Below, piece after piece: positions 33,889-43,436 of a stretch of DNA of 64,000 nucleotides. The position numbers were made by a program, and so were the translations under genes. The stretch is taken from contig NZ_CABPSA010000013.1 of the NCBI RefSeq assembly GCF_902459615.1, forward strand, positions 32,076 through 96,075. Reading direction: 5' to 3'. The stretch is from Pandoraea commovens. Lineage in GTDB: Bacteria > Pseudomonadota > Gammaproteobacteria > Burkholderiales > Burkholderiaceae. Position 1 is the first letter of the stretch, and each line of letters opens with the position of its first letter. Below the pieces are notes generated by a model, which was given only the letters and a program-made list of their open reading frames with translations, had not been told where the DNA came from and did not search any database.

Positions 33889-34748
33889 GCGCGCTGCTCG
33901 ATCTCGTCATTGGCCCGTTCGCGGAATTCGACTTCATGCGCCACGCGCTGGTCGGCAGTCTGGCCCTGTCGCTGGGTTGCACGCCCGTGGGCGTATTTTT
34001 ACTGCTGCGCCGCATGAGCCTGATGGGCGACTCGCTGTCGCACGCGGTGCTGCCAGGTGCGGCGGTCGGCTATCTGATCGGTGGGCTGTCGCTGCCGTGG
34101 ATGGCGGGCGGTGGCATGATCGCGGGCCTGCTCGTGGCGTTGCTCGCCGGTCTGTCGAGCCGCCGTACCCGGCTGGATGAGGGCGCATCGTTCGCGGGCT
34201 TCTATTTACTGGCGCTCGCAGGCGGTGTGGTCATCGTGTCGAAGTGGGGCAACAGCGTCGATCTGATGAACCTGCTGTTCGGCTCGGTGCTGGCGGTGGA
34301 CGACCCGTCGCTGATACTCGTGGCGGCCATCACGACCGTCACGCTGCTGTGGTTTGGCTGGCACTATCGCGGTCTGGTGCTCGACAGCGCCGATCCGACC
34401 TTTCTCGGCCAGGGCCAGGGCAAGAGCGTGATGCGCTACCACCTGGGCTTTACCGTGCTGACGGTCATGAACCTCGTCTCCGGTTTCCAGGCGATGGGCA
34501 CGCTCATGGCCGTGGGCCTGATGATGCTGCCGGCGGCCACCGCCCGGCTCGTCTCCCGTACGCTGCCCGGCATGCTGCTCACCGCATGGCTGGTGGCCAG
34601 CGCGTCGAGCGTGATCGGGTTGCTGCTTTCGTACTATCTGGCTTGCCCCTCCGGGCCGGCCATCGTTCTGACGGCAGGCGTCGCCTATCTGGGCGCGCTG
34701 CTGGTTTCGCCTGGCGGTGCCAGTACGGCCAAGGCGTCTGCGCTTTAA
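33885..34748 (+). CDS. znuB: Zinc/manganese ABC transporter permease ZnuB
   Basis: A 287-residue permease of the ABC-3 (ZnuB/MntB) family with about eight helices. Typical blocks are FMRHALVGSLALSLGCTPVG, LMGDSLSHAVLPGAAVGYL and MGTLMAVGLMMLPAATARL, the last forming part of the coupling region. Overlap with znuC by four bases and GGAGG upstream make co-translation clear. znuA follows after 11 bases. Confidence 0.93.
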   Translation: MSALLDLVIGPFAEFDFMRHALVGSLALSLGCTPVGVFLLLRRMSLMGDSLSHAVLPGAAVGYLIGGLSLPWMAGGGMIAGLLVALLAGLSSRRTRLDEGASFAGFYLLALAGGVVIVSKWGNSVDLMNLLFGSVLAVDDPSLILVAAITTVTLLWFGWHYRGLVLDSADPTFLGQGQGKSVMRYHLGFTVLTVMNLVSGFQAMGTLMAVGLMMLPAATARLVSRTLPGMLLTAWLVASASSVIGLLLSYYLACPSGPAIVLTAGVAYLGALLVSPGGASTAKASAL

Positions 34749-34759
34749 GAGAGGAAAAC

Positions 34760-35713
34760 ATGTTCGGATTGGGTCTTGGGGGCAGCAACGCGTCGCGCAG
34801 CAAATCGTGGCTCGGCGCGGGTCCCTTTGCAGTTTTCGCAGTGATTTTTGCGCTTTTCCTCGCCTTCGCCAGCCCGGCGCGCGCGCAGGACACGCGCCTG
34901 CCCGTCAGTGCCAGCTTCAGTATTCTGTCCGACATCGTAAAGGCCGTCGGCGGCGACCGCGTGGACGTCACCACGCTCGTCGGCCCCGATCAGGACACGC
35001 ACACCTATGAGCCGACCCCGGCGGATGTCGCCAAACTCTCGGGCACGAAGCTGTTCTTCGTGAACGGTCTGGGCTTCGAAGGCTGGCTGCCCCGCCTGAT
35101 GAAGTCGAGCCACTACCCCGGCGAGCTGGTCACGGTCACGAAGGGCCTCAAGGCCCGCACGATGGTCGACGATGGCAAGACGGTGACCGATCCGCACATG
35201 TTTCAGGATCCCGAGCGCGTGAAGACGATGGCGGACAACATCGCCGCCGCCCTCTCGAAGGCCGACCCGGCAGGCGCGAACTACTATGCGGATCGCGCCA
35301 AAAACTATCGCGGCGCGCTCGACGACCTGATCGTCTGGGCCAACAAGCAACTGGCCCCGATTCCGCAGTCGCGCCGCGTGGTGCTGACCTCGCATGACGC
35401 CTTCGGCTATCTCGGCCAGCGTTTCGGCATCAAGTTCCTCGCGCCGGAAGGCGTGTCGACGGAAAGCGAAGCCAGCGCCAAGGACGTCGCCAACCTGATC
35501 CGCGTAATCCGCCGCACGGGCATCAAGGCCGTCTTCATGGAAAACATCTCCAATCCGCGTCTGGTGCAACGCATTGCGCACGACGCGAAGGTGACCGTGG
35601 ACGGCAAGCTGTACTCCGACGCCCTGTCGAAGAACCCGGAAGCGACGACCTACCTTCAGTTGTTCCAGTACAACATCCGGGCGCTCGCCGCTGCGATGAA
35701 GGACAACCGGTAA
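34760..35713 (+). CDS. znuA: Zinc/manganese ABC transporter substrate-binding protein ZnuA
   Basis: A 317-residue periplasmic metal-binding protein. The signal peptide spans about residues 1-42 (hydrophobic FAVFAVIFALFLAFASPARAQ, cleavage near AQ-D). Expected metal ligands are H81 (DTHTYEP), H146 (DPHMFQD), H212 (TSHDAFGY) and D287 (LYSDALS), the three-His plus carboxylate set of this family. There is no His-rich loop, common in strong zinc scavengers, so zinc versus manganese remains open. GAGGAAAA precedes the ATG. It is last in the operon. Confidence 0.92.
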   Translation: MFGLGLGGSNASRSKSWLGAGPFAVFAVIFALFLAFASPARAQDTRLPVSASFSILSDIVKAVGGDRVDVTTLVGPDQDTHTYEPTPADVAKLSGTKLFFVNGLGFEGWLPRLMKSSHYPGELVTVTKGLKARTMVDDGKTVTDPHMFQDPERVKTMADNIAAALSKADPAGANYYADRAKNYRGALDDLIVWANKQLAPIPQSRRVVLTSHDAFGYLGQRFGIKFLAPEGVSTESEASAKDVANLIRVIRRTGIKAVFMENISNPRLVQRIAHDAKVTVDGKLYSDALSKNPEATTYLQLFQYNIRALAAAMKDNR

Positions 35714-35741
35714 TCCTCCCGGCGCTGCCACGCTCCCCCTC

Positions 35742-35767
35742 GGTGCACGCGGTATAATGCGTGCACC
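35742..35767 (+). promoter_or_regulatory. Inverted repeat with embedded TATAAT before miaB
   Basis: GGTGCACGC (35742-35750) pairs perfectly with GCGTGCACC (35759-35767), and the loop carries a consensus TATAAT at 35753-35758. There is no good -35 at 17 bases. This looks like an operator-covered promoter rather than a terminator, as no T-tract follows. Confidence 0.45.
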
Positions 35768-35799
35768 ACACACCGGCCCCGCTACGGAGGTCCGGACAG

Positions 35800-35818
35800 G
35801 CCGGCCATGCCGGCTTTT
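35800..35818 (+). terminator. Short GC hairpin with T-tract after znuA / before miaB
   Basis: GCCGGC (35800-35805) and GCCGGC (35809-35814) form a 6-bp stem with a 3-base loop, followed by TTTT. It could end the znu operon, or an about 45-60-base transcript from the TATAAT at 35753. Confidence 0.55.
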
Positions 35819-35950
35819 GCGTTTGGGTCGTCGCTTTTGGCCGTCAAATTTCTTGCACGACCGAAGACTGACCTTTTGAACCCCTGAAACATCCGGCAAC
35901 GGACAAATACGGACGCCCCCAGGTTAACCACTGCGAACGGCGCACATTCA

Positions 35951-37294
35951 ATGGCAAAGAAGATTTACATCAAGACGTTCGGCTGTCAGATGAACGAGTA
36001 CGACTCCGACAAGATGGCGGACGTGCTGGGCGCAGCCGAAGGTCTCGAGAAGACCGACACCCCCGAAGACGCCGACGTCATCCTCTTTAACACCTGCTCC
36101 GTGCGCGAAAAGGCACAGGAAAAAGTGTTCTCGGATCTGGGCCGCATGCGCGCCCTCAAGGAAATCAAGCCGGATCTGGTGATCGGTGTCGGCGGTTGCG
36201 TCGCCAGTCAGGAAGGCGCGGCCATCGTGCAACGCGCCCCTTACGTGGACGTGGTGTTCGGCCCGCAAACGCTGCACCGCCTGCCCCAGATGCTCGAAGC
36301 GCGCCGCTCGACCGGCCGTTCGCAAGTCGACATCTCCTTCCCCGAAATCGAGAAATTCGATCACCTGCCGCCCGCCAAGGTCGAGGGTGCTACGGCGTTC
36401 GTCTCGATCATGGAAGGCTGCTCGAAGTATTGCAGCTACTGCGTGGTGCCTTACACGCGCGGCGACGAAGTCTCGCGTCCGTTTGAAGACGTGCTCACCG
36501 AAATCGCCGGGCTGGCCGAACAAGGCGTGCGTGAAATCACGCTGCTGGGCCAGAACGTGAACGCCTATCGCGGTCTGATGGCCGACGGCGAGATCGCCGA
36601 CTTCGCGCTGCTCATCGAGTACGTAGCGGAAGTGCCGGGCATCGAACGCATTCGTTACACGACGAGCCATCCGAAGGAATTCACGCAGCGTCTGATCGAC
36701 ACCTACGCCAAAGTGCCCAAGCTCGTGAGCCACCTGCACCTGCCGGTGCAGCACGGCGCCGACCGCGTGCTGTCGGCCATGAAGCGCGGCTACACGGTGC
36801 TGGAGTACAAGTCGATCATCCGTCGCCTGCGCCAGGTGCGCCCGGAAATGTCGATGTCGTCGGACTTCATCGTCGGCTTCCCCGGCGAGACGGAAGAGGA
36901 TTTCGACAAGCTCATGGCCATGATTCACGAGATCGGCTACGACACCAGCTTCTCGTTCATCTACAGCCCGCGTCCCGGCACGCCGGCCGCGAACTTGCAG
37001 GACGACACGCCGCGCGAAGTGAAGCTGCGCCGTCTGCAACACTTGCAGGCCGTGATCGAAGAGAACGCCGCACGCATCAGCCAGAGCATGGTCGGCTCGC
37101 GTCAGCGTATTCTTGTCGAAGGCGTGTCGCGCAAGGACCCGAACGAGCTGCAAGGCCGCACCGAGAACAACCGCGTGGTCAACTTCCCGGCCCCCGAGGC
37201 ACAGCGCGCAGCGCTGATCGGGCAGATGACCGACGTTGTGATCACCTTCGCGTATCCGCACTCGCTGCGCGGCGAACTGGTCACCACGCACTGA
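35951..37294 (+). CDS. miaB: tRNA-2-methylthio-N6-dimethylallyladenosine synthase
   Basis: A 447-residue radical-SAM methylthiotransferase that converts i6A37 to ms2i6A37 in tRNAs. The N-terminal domain has the three cluster cysteines C12 ([14 protein letters not shown]), C49 (NTCSVREKA) and C83 (GGCVASQ). The radical-SAM motif is C157-x3-C161-x2-C164 (GCSKYCSYC). GQNVNAYRG and the C-terminal TRAM segment (about 380-440) fit MiaB rather than RimO. It starts the conserved miaB-phoH-ybeY series. Confidence 0.97.
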   Translation: MAKKIYIKTFGCQMNEYDSDKMADVLGAAEGLEKTDTPEDADVILFNTCSVREKAQEKVFSDLGRMRALKEIKPDLVIGVGGCVASQEGAAIVQRAPYVDVVFGPQTLHRLPQMLEARRSTGRSQVDISFPEIEKFDHLPPAKVEGATAFVSIMEGCSKYCSYCVVPYTRGDEVSRPFEDVLTEIAGLAEQGVREITLLGQNVNAYRGLMADGEIADFALLIEYVAEVPGIERIRYTTSHPKEFTQRLIDTYAKVPKLVSHLHLPVQHGADRVLSAMKRGYTVLEYKSIIRRLRQVRPEMSMSSDFIVGFPGETEEDFDKLMAMIHEIGYDTSFSFIYSPRPGTPAANLQDDTPREVKLRRLQHLQAVIEENAARISQSMVGSRQRILVEGVSRKDPNELQGRTENNRVVNFPAPEAQRAALIGQMTDVVITFAYPHSLRGELVTTH

Positions 37295-37344
37295 ACGACG
37301 CAGCGAACATCGAACGACCTGAACAGGCAACCGACCGGATTATC

Positions 37345-38421
37345 TTGAAAGCACCCGTCCAAGAATTCACCGCCCCGCGCGACGACAATCGCCGTCTGGC
37401 CAATCTCTGCGGCCCGCTCGACGAGAACCTGCGTCAGATCGAGCAGGCGCTCGACGTCTCGATCACCCGCCGTGGCCATCGCTTCTCGATTCGCGGCAAG
37501 AGCGCCGCCGTCGCCACGCAAGCCCTCGAGAGTTTCTACAACCGCGCGACCGAAGCGCTGTCCGTCGACGATATCCAGCTGGGTCTCGTGGAGACGCGTC
37601 AGGGGCTGGCGCCGACCGTGCGTCATGGCGACGACAATCCGTTTGCCGCCGGCGAGACGGAAGACGGCTCGCCCGTGCTGCACACGCGCCGCAGCGACCT
37701 GCACGGCCGCACGCCCGCACAGCGCGACTATCTGAAGCAGATCCTCTCGCACGACGTGACCTTCGGTATCGGCCCGGCCGGTACCGGCAAGACGTATCTG
37801 GCGGTGGCCTGCGCCGTCGACGCCCTTGAGCGCGACGCCGTCAAACGCATCGTGCTCACGCGCCCCGCAGTGGAAGCGGGCGAGCGTCTGGGTTTCCTGC
37901 CGGGCGATCTCGCGCAGAAGGTCGATCCGTATCTGCGTCCGCTGTACGACGCGCTCTACGATCTGCTCGGCTTCGACAAGACGCAGAAGTACTTCGAGAA
38001 GCAGATGATCGAGATCGCGCCGCTCGCGTACATGCGCGGCCGTACGCTCAATCACGCATTCATCATTCTGGACGAGGCGCAGAACACCACGCCCGAGCAG
38101 ATGAAGATGTTCCTCACGCGTATCGGCTTCGGCAGCAAGGCCGTCGTGACCGGCGACACCACGCAGGTCGACCTGCCGCGCGGCCAGAAGAGCGGCCTGA
38201 TGGAAGCGCAGGTGATTCTGAAGAACGTGCGCGGTATCGCCATGACCCGCTTCACCAGCGTCGACGTCGTGCGTCACCCGCTGGTCGCACGCATCGTCGA
38301 AGCGTACGACGAACATGCGCAGCATCTGGAAGCCGGGCTGGACCTGCCTGCGTCGGAACAAGGCCGCGAGCGCGGCTCCCGTGGGCCGCGTGAACCACGC
38401 GCTGCTGGAGGCAAGGCATGA
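37345..38421 (+). CDS. PhoH-family ATPase
   Basis: A 358-residue PhoH-like NTPase. The N-terminal part (about 25-95) is a KH/R3H-like RNA-binding region, and the helicase-like ATPase has Walker A GPAGTGKT at 143-150 and Walker [12 protein letters not shown]. PhoH is thought to act with YbeY in RNA processing, and the genes overlap by four bases. The only plausible start in this frame is TTG 37345; no ATG lies between the miaB stop and the conserved domain, so the call relies on TTG or another rare start. The Arg/Gly-rich tail is typical. Confidence 0.92.
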   Translation: MKAPVQEFTAPRDDNRRLANLCGPLDENLRQIEQALDVSITRRGHRFSIRGKSAAVATQALESFYNRATEALSVDDIQLGLVETRQGLAPTVRHGDDNPFAAGETEDGSPVLHTRRSDLHGRTPAQRDYLKQILSHDVTFGIGPAGTGKTYLAVACAVDALERDAVKRIVLTRPAVEAGERLGFLPGDLAQKVDPYLRPLYDALYDLLGFDKTQKYFEKQMIEIAPLAYMRGRTLNHAFIILDEAQNTTPEQMKMFLTRIGFGSKAVVTGDTTQVDLPRGQKSGLMEAQVILKNVRGIAMTRFTSVDVVRHPLVARIVEAYDEHAQHLEAGLDLPASEQGRERGSRGPREPRAAGGKA

Positions 38422-38930
38422 GCGAGCGGGCCGTGCGCCACGCGCTCACGCTGACGAGCCAGTTCGTCGCGGGCCCGGCGTTCGCGTCGCACAAGGTGCT
38501 GCTCACGCGCACTGCGGTACGTCGCTGGGTGCAGGCCGCGCTGCTGGCCGACGCCGAGCTGACGCTGCGCTTTGTCGACGCCGACGAAGGCCAGACGCTC
38601 AATCGCGGCTATCGCGGCAAGGACTACGCCACGAACGTGCTGACGTTCGCCTATGCACAGGACGAAAGCGATCCCGTGACCGGCGACATCGTGCTGTGCT
38701 GCCCGGTGGTCGAGCGCGAAGCGAACGAGCAAGGTATTACGCTCGAAGCCCATTACGCACACCTGATCGTGCACGGCGTGCTCCACGCGCAGGGCTACGA
38801 TCACGAGGAAGACGACGAAGCGCAGGAGATGGAAGGCCTGGAGACGGAGATTCTCGCCGGACTGGGCTACGCCGATCCCTACGCATCCGAGAAGTCGCAG
38901 TCCCAAAAATCAACTTCCCGCCGCACCTGA
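38418..38930 (+). CDS. ybeY: Endoribonuclease YbeY (16S rRNA maturation)
   Basis: A 170-residue UPF0054 protein. The zinc-binding motif [11 protein letters not shown] has ligands H119, H123 and H129, the catalytic set of this single-strand endoribonuclease needed for 16S rRNA 3'-end maturation and ribosome quality control. The segment [16 protein letters not shown] is also conserved. The ATG overlaps the phoH stop (ATGA). Confidence 0.96.
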   Translation: MSERAVRHALTLTSQFVAGPAFASHKVLLTRTAVRRWVQAALLADAELTLRFVDADEGQTLNRGYRGKDYATNVLTFAYAQDESDPVTGDIVLCCPVVEREANEQGITLEAHYAHLIVHGVLHAQGYDHEEDDEAQEMEGLETEILAGLGYADPYASEKSQSQKSTSRRT

Positions 38931-38950
38931 CCGAGACCCGACTGAACCGT

Positions 38951-39646
38951 ATGGAACGCATTCCGGACCGACCGACCGCCCCTGAAGCGCCTGAAGCTCC
39001 CCAGGCCAGCATGTCGAGCGGACCGGGATGCGACCGGTACCCTCCTGACCTCGGCGTTTCCCGGCACCTGAGCCCGGAAGAAATGAGCGAATCGCTCGAC
39101 GCCGCGCTCGTCGGCTGGGACGGCCTTGAAGACCTCTGGATCTTCGCCTACGGCTCCCTCATCTGGAACCCCGGCATGCCCGTCGAAGAATGCCTGCGCG
39201 CCCGCGTGCACGGCTATCACCGGGGGCTGTACCTGTGGTCGCGCGTCAATCGCGGCACGCCGGAGCAGCCGGGACTCGTGCTGGCGCTCGATCGCGGCGG
39301 TTCGTGCGCCGGTGTGGCCATGCGTCTGGCCGCAAAGCACGTCCGCACGGAATTCGAAACGCTCTGGTATCGGGAAATGGCGATGGGCTCCTATCGTCCG
39401 ATGTGGCTGAATTGCCAACTGGCCGACGGCCGCACCAAGCCCGGCCTCGCCTTCGTCATGCGACGCGAGGCGGCGAGCTACGCGGGCCGTCTGCCCGACG
39501 CCATCGTCCGTCAGGTATTCGATCAGGCGCAGGGACGCTACGGCACCACGCACGACTACGTCACCCGGACGGTCAAGGCGCTGCGCGAAGCGGGCATGCC
39601 CGACCCCGCGCTCGAAGCGGTGCTGCGCCGCTGCGAGGCGAAGTAA
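38951..39646 (+). CDS. ChaC-like gamma-glutamylcyclotransferase
   Basis: A 231-residue protein of the ChaC type, which cleaves glutathione to 5-oxoproline and Cys-Gly. The substrate-binding loop YGSLIWNPGM (about residues 62-71) and the GYHRGLYLWSRVNRGT strand are conserved, and the catalytic Glu is expected in GVAMRL-to-ETLWYREM. No good ribosome-binding site precedes ATG 38951; ATG 39011 is an alternative that would drop an acidic, Pro-rich N-terminus. It follows ybeY by 20 bases but is not part of the usual set. Confidence 0.85.
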   Translation: MERIPDRPTAPEAPEAPQASMSSGPGCDRYPPDLGVSRHLSPEEMSESLDAALVGWDGLEDLWIFAYGSLIWNPGMPVEECLRARVHGYHRGLYLWSRVNRGTPEQPGLVLALDRGGSCAGVAMRLAAKHVRTEFETLWYREMAMGSYRPMWLNCQLADGRTKPGLAFVMRREAASYAGRLPDAIVRQVFDQAQGRYGTTHDYVTRTVKALREAGMPDPALEAVLRRCEAK

Positions 39647-39831
39647 GTTCCAAAGTGAGCGCACCACAATGCAGCATCCGGCGCGCTGAAATGTCCTGAA
39701 ATATGCACAGCGTTGTGCGTGTCGCCCGAAGCGTTGCAATGCAGTCGACCTGACGCGGTAATGCCGCACATCTGGTGTATCCTTGAGCTTCCTGTAACAG
39801 CTCGGCGTCCGCCCAACTTGGACGCGCCGTC

Positions 39832-40707
39832 ATGAACGACCCTTATCCCAGTCGACCCGGTCCAAAAAAAACCGACAAACCTCGCTCTCTGCTCGAACGC
39901 CTCACCGATCTGATTTCCCCGGAGCCGGAGTCGCGCGCAGAGTTGCTCGAAATTCTGCAAGACGCTCACGCCCGTAACCTGATGGACGCCGATTCTCTGG
40001 CGATGATCGAGGGCGTATTCCAGGTGGCCGATCTATGTGCCCGCGACATCATGGTGCCGCGTGCGCAGATGGACGCCATCAACATCGAACAGACCCCTGA
40101 AGAATTCATGCCGTTCGTGCTGGAACAGGCGCACTCGCGCTATCCGGTCTATGAGGGCAATCGCGACAACATCATCGGTATTCTGCTCGCGAAGGATCTG
40201 CTGCGTTACTACGCCAATCACGACTTCGACGTGCGCGACATGCTGCGCCCGGCCGTGTTCATTCCGGAGTCGAAGCGTCTGAACGTGCTGCTGCACGACT
40301 TCCGCGTCAATCGCAATCACATCGCCATCGTCGTGGACGAATACGGCGGCGTGGCCGGCCTCATCACGATTGAAGACGTGCTGGAGCAGATCGTCGGCGA
40401 CATCGAAGACGAGTACGACTTCGACGAGGAAGAAGACAACATCATCGCCGCGCCCGATGGCTCGTATCGCATTCGTGCGCTCACGGAAATCGAGCAATTC
40501 AACGAAGCGTTCGGCACGCAGTTTGTCGATGCCGAAAACGACACGATCGGCGGTATGATCACGCACCAGTTCGGCCGTGTGCCGCGCCGTGGCGAACGTC
40601 TGCGCATCGGCAATCTCGTGTTCGAAGTGCTGCGCGCCGACGGCCGTCAGGTCCACATGCTGCTGTTGCGGCGCGTGGAGCCGGCACCCGCCGTTCAGCC
40701 CGAGTAA
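39832..40707 (+). CDS. corC: CorC/HlyC-family transporter-associated CBS protein (YbeX)
   Basis: A 291-residue cytosolic protein. An N-terminal acidic linker is followed by two CBS units (about 70-185: MVPRAQMDAINIEQTPEEFM and LLHDFRVNRNHIAIVVDEYGGVAG) and a C-terminal CorC_HlyC domain (about 205-285: ALTEIEQFNEAFGTQF, ending RQVHMLLLRR). YbeX/CorC has been tied to Co2+/Mg2+ efflux and to ribosome homeostasis. The gene precedes lnt by 15 bases, as in E. coli, so they likely form one transcript. Confidence 0.93.
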   Translation: MNDPYPSRPGPKKTDKPRSLLERLTDLISPEPESRAELLEILQDAHARNLMDADSLAMIEGVFQVADLCARDIMVPRAQMDAINIEQTPEEFMPFVLEQAHSRYPVYEGNRDNIIGILLAKDLLRYYANHDFDVRDMLRPAVFIPESKRLNVLLHDFRVNRNHIAIVVDEYGGVAGLITIEDVLEQIVGDIEDEYDFDEEEDNIIAAPDGSYRIRALTEIEQFNEAFGTQFVDAENDTIGGMITHQFGRVPRRGERLRIGNLVFEVLRADGRQVHMLLLRRVEPAPAVQPE

Positions 40708-40722
40708 CTCACTCATCGATCC

Positions 40723-42279
40723 ATGCAGGAAATGACCGTCCACGCGCCCGAGCGGCGCTCGTGGCCGGCCTGGCGTGCCCGTGCGCTCGCCGGTCTGGCC
40801 GGTATCGCACAAACGCTGGCGTTCGCGCCACGCGACCTCTGGTGGCTGCAATTGCTCGCGATGGCGGGGTTGTTCGCGCTCGTCGAGCGCGGCGGCTCAC
40901 GACGTAACGCCCTCTGGCTGGGCGGCAGTTTCGGCCTCACCTCGTTCGTCTCCGGCATCTGGTGGCTCTACATCAGCATGCACACCTACGGCGGCATGCC
41001 CGGTGCCATGGCCGGTGCGGCAGTCGTTCTGTTCTCGATCTATCTGGCGGTTTATCCGGCGCTCGCCGCGTTCGTCACACGTGCCGTGCCTGCCACCGGC
41101 CCGTGGCGTGCGCTGGCCTTCGCCGGGGCCTGGACGCTCGCCGAATGGCTGCGCGGCACCGTCTTCACCGGGTTCCCCTGGCTCTCGCCCGGCTACGCCC
41201 ATGTCGACGGCCCGCTCGCAGGCTTCGCCCCACTGCTCGGCGTGTACGGCATTACCGGCCTCGCTGCGCTGGCAGCGGCCATGCTCGCGCGAGCCCTGCT
41301 GCCCGTCGTCGCGACGACGGCGGCGGCGCGTCGTCTCGCCGCTGTGATCGGCGTACTGGCGCTGCTGGGCGTGGGCGTCGGTCTGTCGCGTCACGAATGG
41401 ACCACACCCTCGGGCAAACCACTGACCGTTCGGCTGCTTCAGGGCAATATCCCGCAGGACATGAAATTCGAGCGCGCGGGCATCGATCACGCCATGGCGC
41501 TTTATCGCGACATGATCCTGGCCGCACCGGCCGATCTCATCGTGACGCCGGAGACGGCGTTCCCCGTACTGTTGCAAGGCATTCCGACGGACGTCGCTGC
41601 ACCGATCCGCGAGTTTGCGGACCGCACTGGCTCGCACGTCGTGCTAGGCGCGGTCGGCGCAACGATCACCGATCGCGGCCCCACCGACTTCACCAACAGC
41701 CTGTTCGGCGTCACGCCGCGCGACCAGACGCTCTACCGCTACGACAAACACCATCTCGTGCCTTTCGGCGAGTTTGTGCCGTGGGGCTTTCGCTGGTTCG
41801 TCGACATGATGCACATCCCACTAGGCGATTTCCTGCGCGGTAGCGCCACGCCGAGCGGCTTCCCAGTGCGCGACCAGCGTGTCGCGATGAACATCTGCTA
41901 CGAGGATTTGTTCGGCGAGGAAATCGCGCAGGCCCTGCGCAACATGCCGGAACCGGCCACGGTGCTCGTGAACTCGACCAACCTCGCGTGGTTCGGCGAC
42001 ACCATCGCGCTCGATCAGCACTTGCAGATCGCCCGCATGCGCACGCTTGAGACGGGACGCCCGATGCTGCGTGCGACGAACACCGGCGCGACGGCGATCA
42101 TCGATGCGCATGGCCACGTGCAGGGGCGTCTGCCCGCGATGACGGTCGGTGCGCTCACGGGCAACGTCCAGCCTTACACCGGGCTCACGCCGTACGTGCG
42201 CTTCGGTAATGTGCCTGCGCTGGTGCTCGCGCTCGTCGCGCTGGGCCTCGGTCTGGCCATGACGCGTCGCTCGCGCTAA
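40723..42279 (+). CDS. lnt: Apolipoprotein N-acyltransferase
   Basis: A 518-residue inner-membrane enzyme that adds the third acyl chain to lipoproteins. Six to seven N-terminal helices (about 20-225) lead to a periplasmic nitrilase-like domain with the triad E277 (TPETAFP), K342 (DKHHLVPFGE) and C392 (NICYEDLFG). The C-terminus has one last helix (ALVLALVALGLGLAM). The size matches E. coli Lnt (512). Confidence 0.96.
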   Translation: MQEMTVHAPERRSWPAWRARALAGLAGIAQTLAFAPRDLWWLQLLAMAGLFALVERGGSRRNALWLGGSFGLTSFVSGIWWLYISMHTYGGMPGAMAGAAVVLFSIYLAVYPALAAFVTRAVPATGPWRALAFAGAWTLAEWLRGTVFTGFPWLSPGYAHVDGPLAGFAPLLGVYGITGLAALAAAMLARALLPVVATTAAARRLAAVIGVLALLGVGVGLSRHEWTTPSGKPLTVRLLQGNIPQDMKFERAGIDHAMALYRDMILAAPADLIVTPETAFPVLLQGIPTDVAAPIREFADRTGSHVVLGAVGATITDRGPTDFTNSLFGVTPRDQTLYRYDKHHLVPFGEFVPWGFRWFVDMMHIPLGDFLRGSATPSGFPVRDQRVAMNICYEDLFGEEIAQALRNMPEPATVLVNSTNLAWFGDTIALDQHLQIARMRTLETGRPMLRATNTGATAIIDAHGHVQGRLPAMTVGALTGNVQPYTGLTPYVRFGNVPALVLALVALGLGLAMTRRSR

Positions 42280-42315
42280 CCGGCAAAACGGCCAGCGTCG
42301 CATCGTCAAAACGAC

Positions 42316-42341
42316 ACAGGGGGACGTGAAAATCCCCCTGT
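42316..42341. terminator. Hairpin downstream of lnt
   Basis: A perfect 9-bp stem (42316-42324 with 42333-42341) has an 8-base loop and lies 36 bases past lnt. The plus strand has no T-tract; on the minus strand the flank is TTTT-containing, but no minus-strand gene ends here. It may be a weak lnt terminator or an mRNA 3'-end structure. Confidence 0.4.
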
Positions 42342-42485
42342 CGTGCCACCCCGGGGCCATCGGCGCCCCGTTCGGGTCGAATTCCCGCTAAAATTCAACG
42401 TTTTAGTCTTTTGGCCGCGCTCGCGGCCGGGCCGAAAGACTGCGCAAAATCCGCATTTTTTCCTGTTCGTCCGCGCGAATTCATC

Positions 42486-43436
42486 ATGCTTACCTTTCAA
42501 CAAGTCATCCTGACGTTGCAGGATTACTGGGACAAGCAAGGCTGTGCGTTGCTCCAGCCTTACGACATGGAGGTCGGCGCCGGTACCTCGCACACTGCCA
42601 CGTTCCTGCGCGCGATCGGCCCGGAGCCGTGGCGCGCCGCCTATGTCCAGCCGTCGCGCCGTCCCAAGGATGGCCGTTACGGTGAGAACCCGAACCGCAT
42701 GCAGCACTACTACCAGTACCAGGTGGTGCTCAAGCCGGCCCCGGAAAACATCCTCGACCTGTATCTGGGCTCGCTGCGCGCGCTCGGTCTCGATCTGACC
42801 CAAAACGACGTGCGCTTCGTCGAAGACGACTGGGAAAACCCCACGCTCGGCGCCTGGGGTCTGGGCTGGGAAGTGTGGTTGAACGGCATGGAAGTCACGC
42901 AATTCACCTACTTCCAGCAAGTGGGTGGCCTCGACTGCAAGCCGGTGCTCGGCGAAATCACGTACGGCATCGAGCGTCTGGCGATGTATCTGCAACAGGT
43001 CGAGAACGTCTACGACCTCGTATGGACCGAGTGGGAAGAGCAAACGGTCGACGGCCCGGTCAAGCGCCGCCTGACTTACGGCGACGTGTTCCATCAGAAC
43101 GAAGTGGAACAGTCGACGTACAACTTCGAGCACTCGAACCAGCCGATGCTGTTCAGCTTCTTCGACAACTACGAGAGCGAAGCCAAGCGTCTCATCGAAG
43201 CCGAACTGGCGTTGCCCGCCTACGAGATGATTCTCAAGGCCGCACACACCTTCAACCTGCTCGACGCGCGCGGTGCCATCTCGGTGACCGAGCGCGCGGC
43301 GTATATTGGCCGTATCCGCGCGCTGTCGCGCCTGATTGCACAGGCCTACTACGCTTCGCGCGAAAAGCTCGGCTTCCCGATGCTGAACGCCCCCGCCGCC
43401 CCGAACAAAACATCAGTCAAAACGCAACCCGCATGA
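42486..43436 (+). CDS. glyQ: Glycine-tRNA ligase alpha subunit
   Basis: A 316-residue alpha chain of bacterial tetrameric GlyRS. The start [20 protein letters not shown] is conserved, and class II motif blocks [21 protein letters not shown] and [19 protein letters not shown] are intact. ATG 42486 was chosen over the longer frame because it begins exactly at the family start. It overlaps glyS by four bases. Confidence 0.97.
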   Translation: MLTFQQVILTLQDYWDKQGCALLQPYDMEVGAGTSHTATFLRAIGPEPWRAAYVQPSRRPKDGRYGENPNRMQHYYQYQVVLKPAPENILDLYLGSLRALGLDLTQNDVRFVEDDWENPTLGAWGLGWEVWLNGMEVTQFTYFQQVGGLDCKPVLGEITYGIERLAMYLQQVENVYDLVWTEWEEQTVDGPVKRRLTYGDVFHQNEVEQSTYNFEHSNQPMLFSFFDNYESEAKRLIEAELALPAYEMILKAAHTFNLLDARGAISVTERAAYIGRIRALSRLIAQAYYASREKLGFPMLNAPAAPNKTSVKTQPA

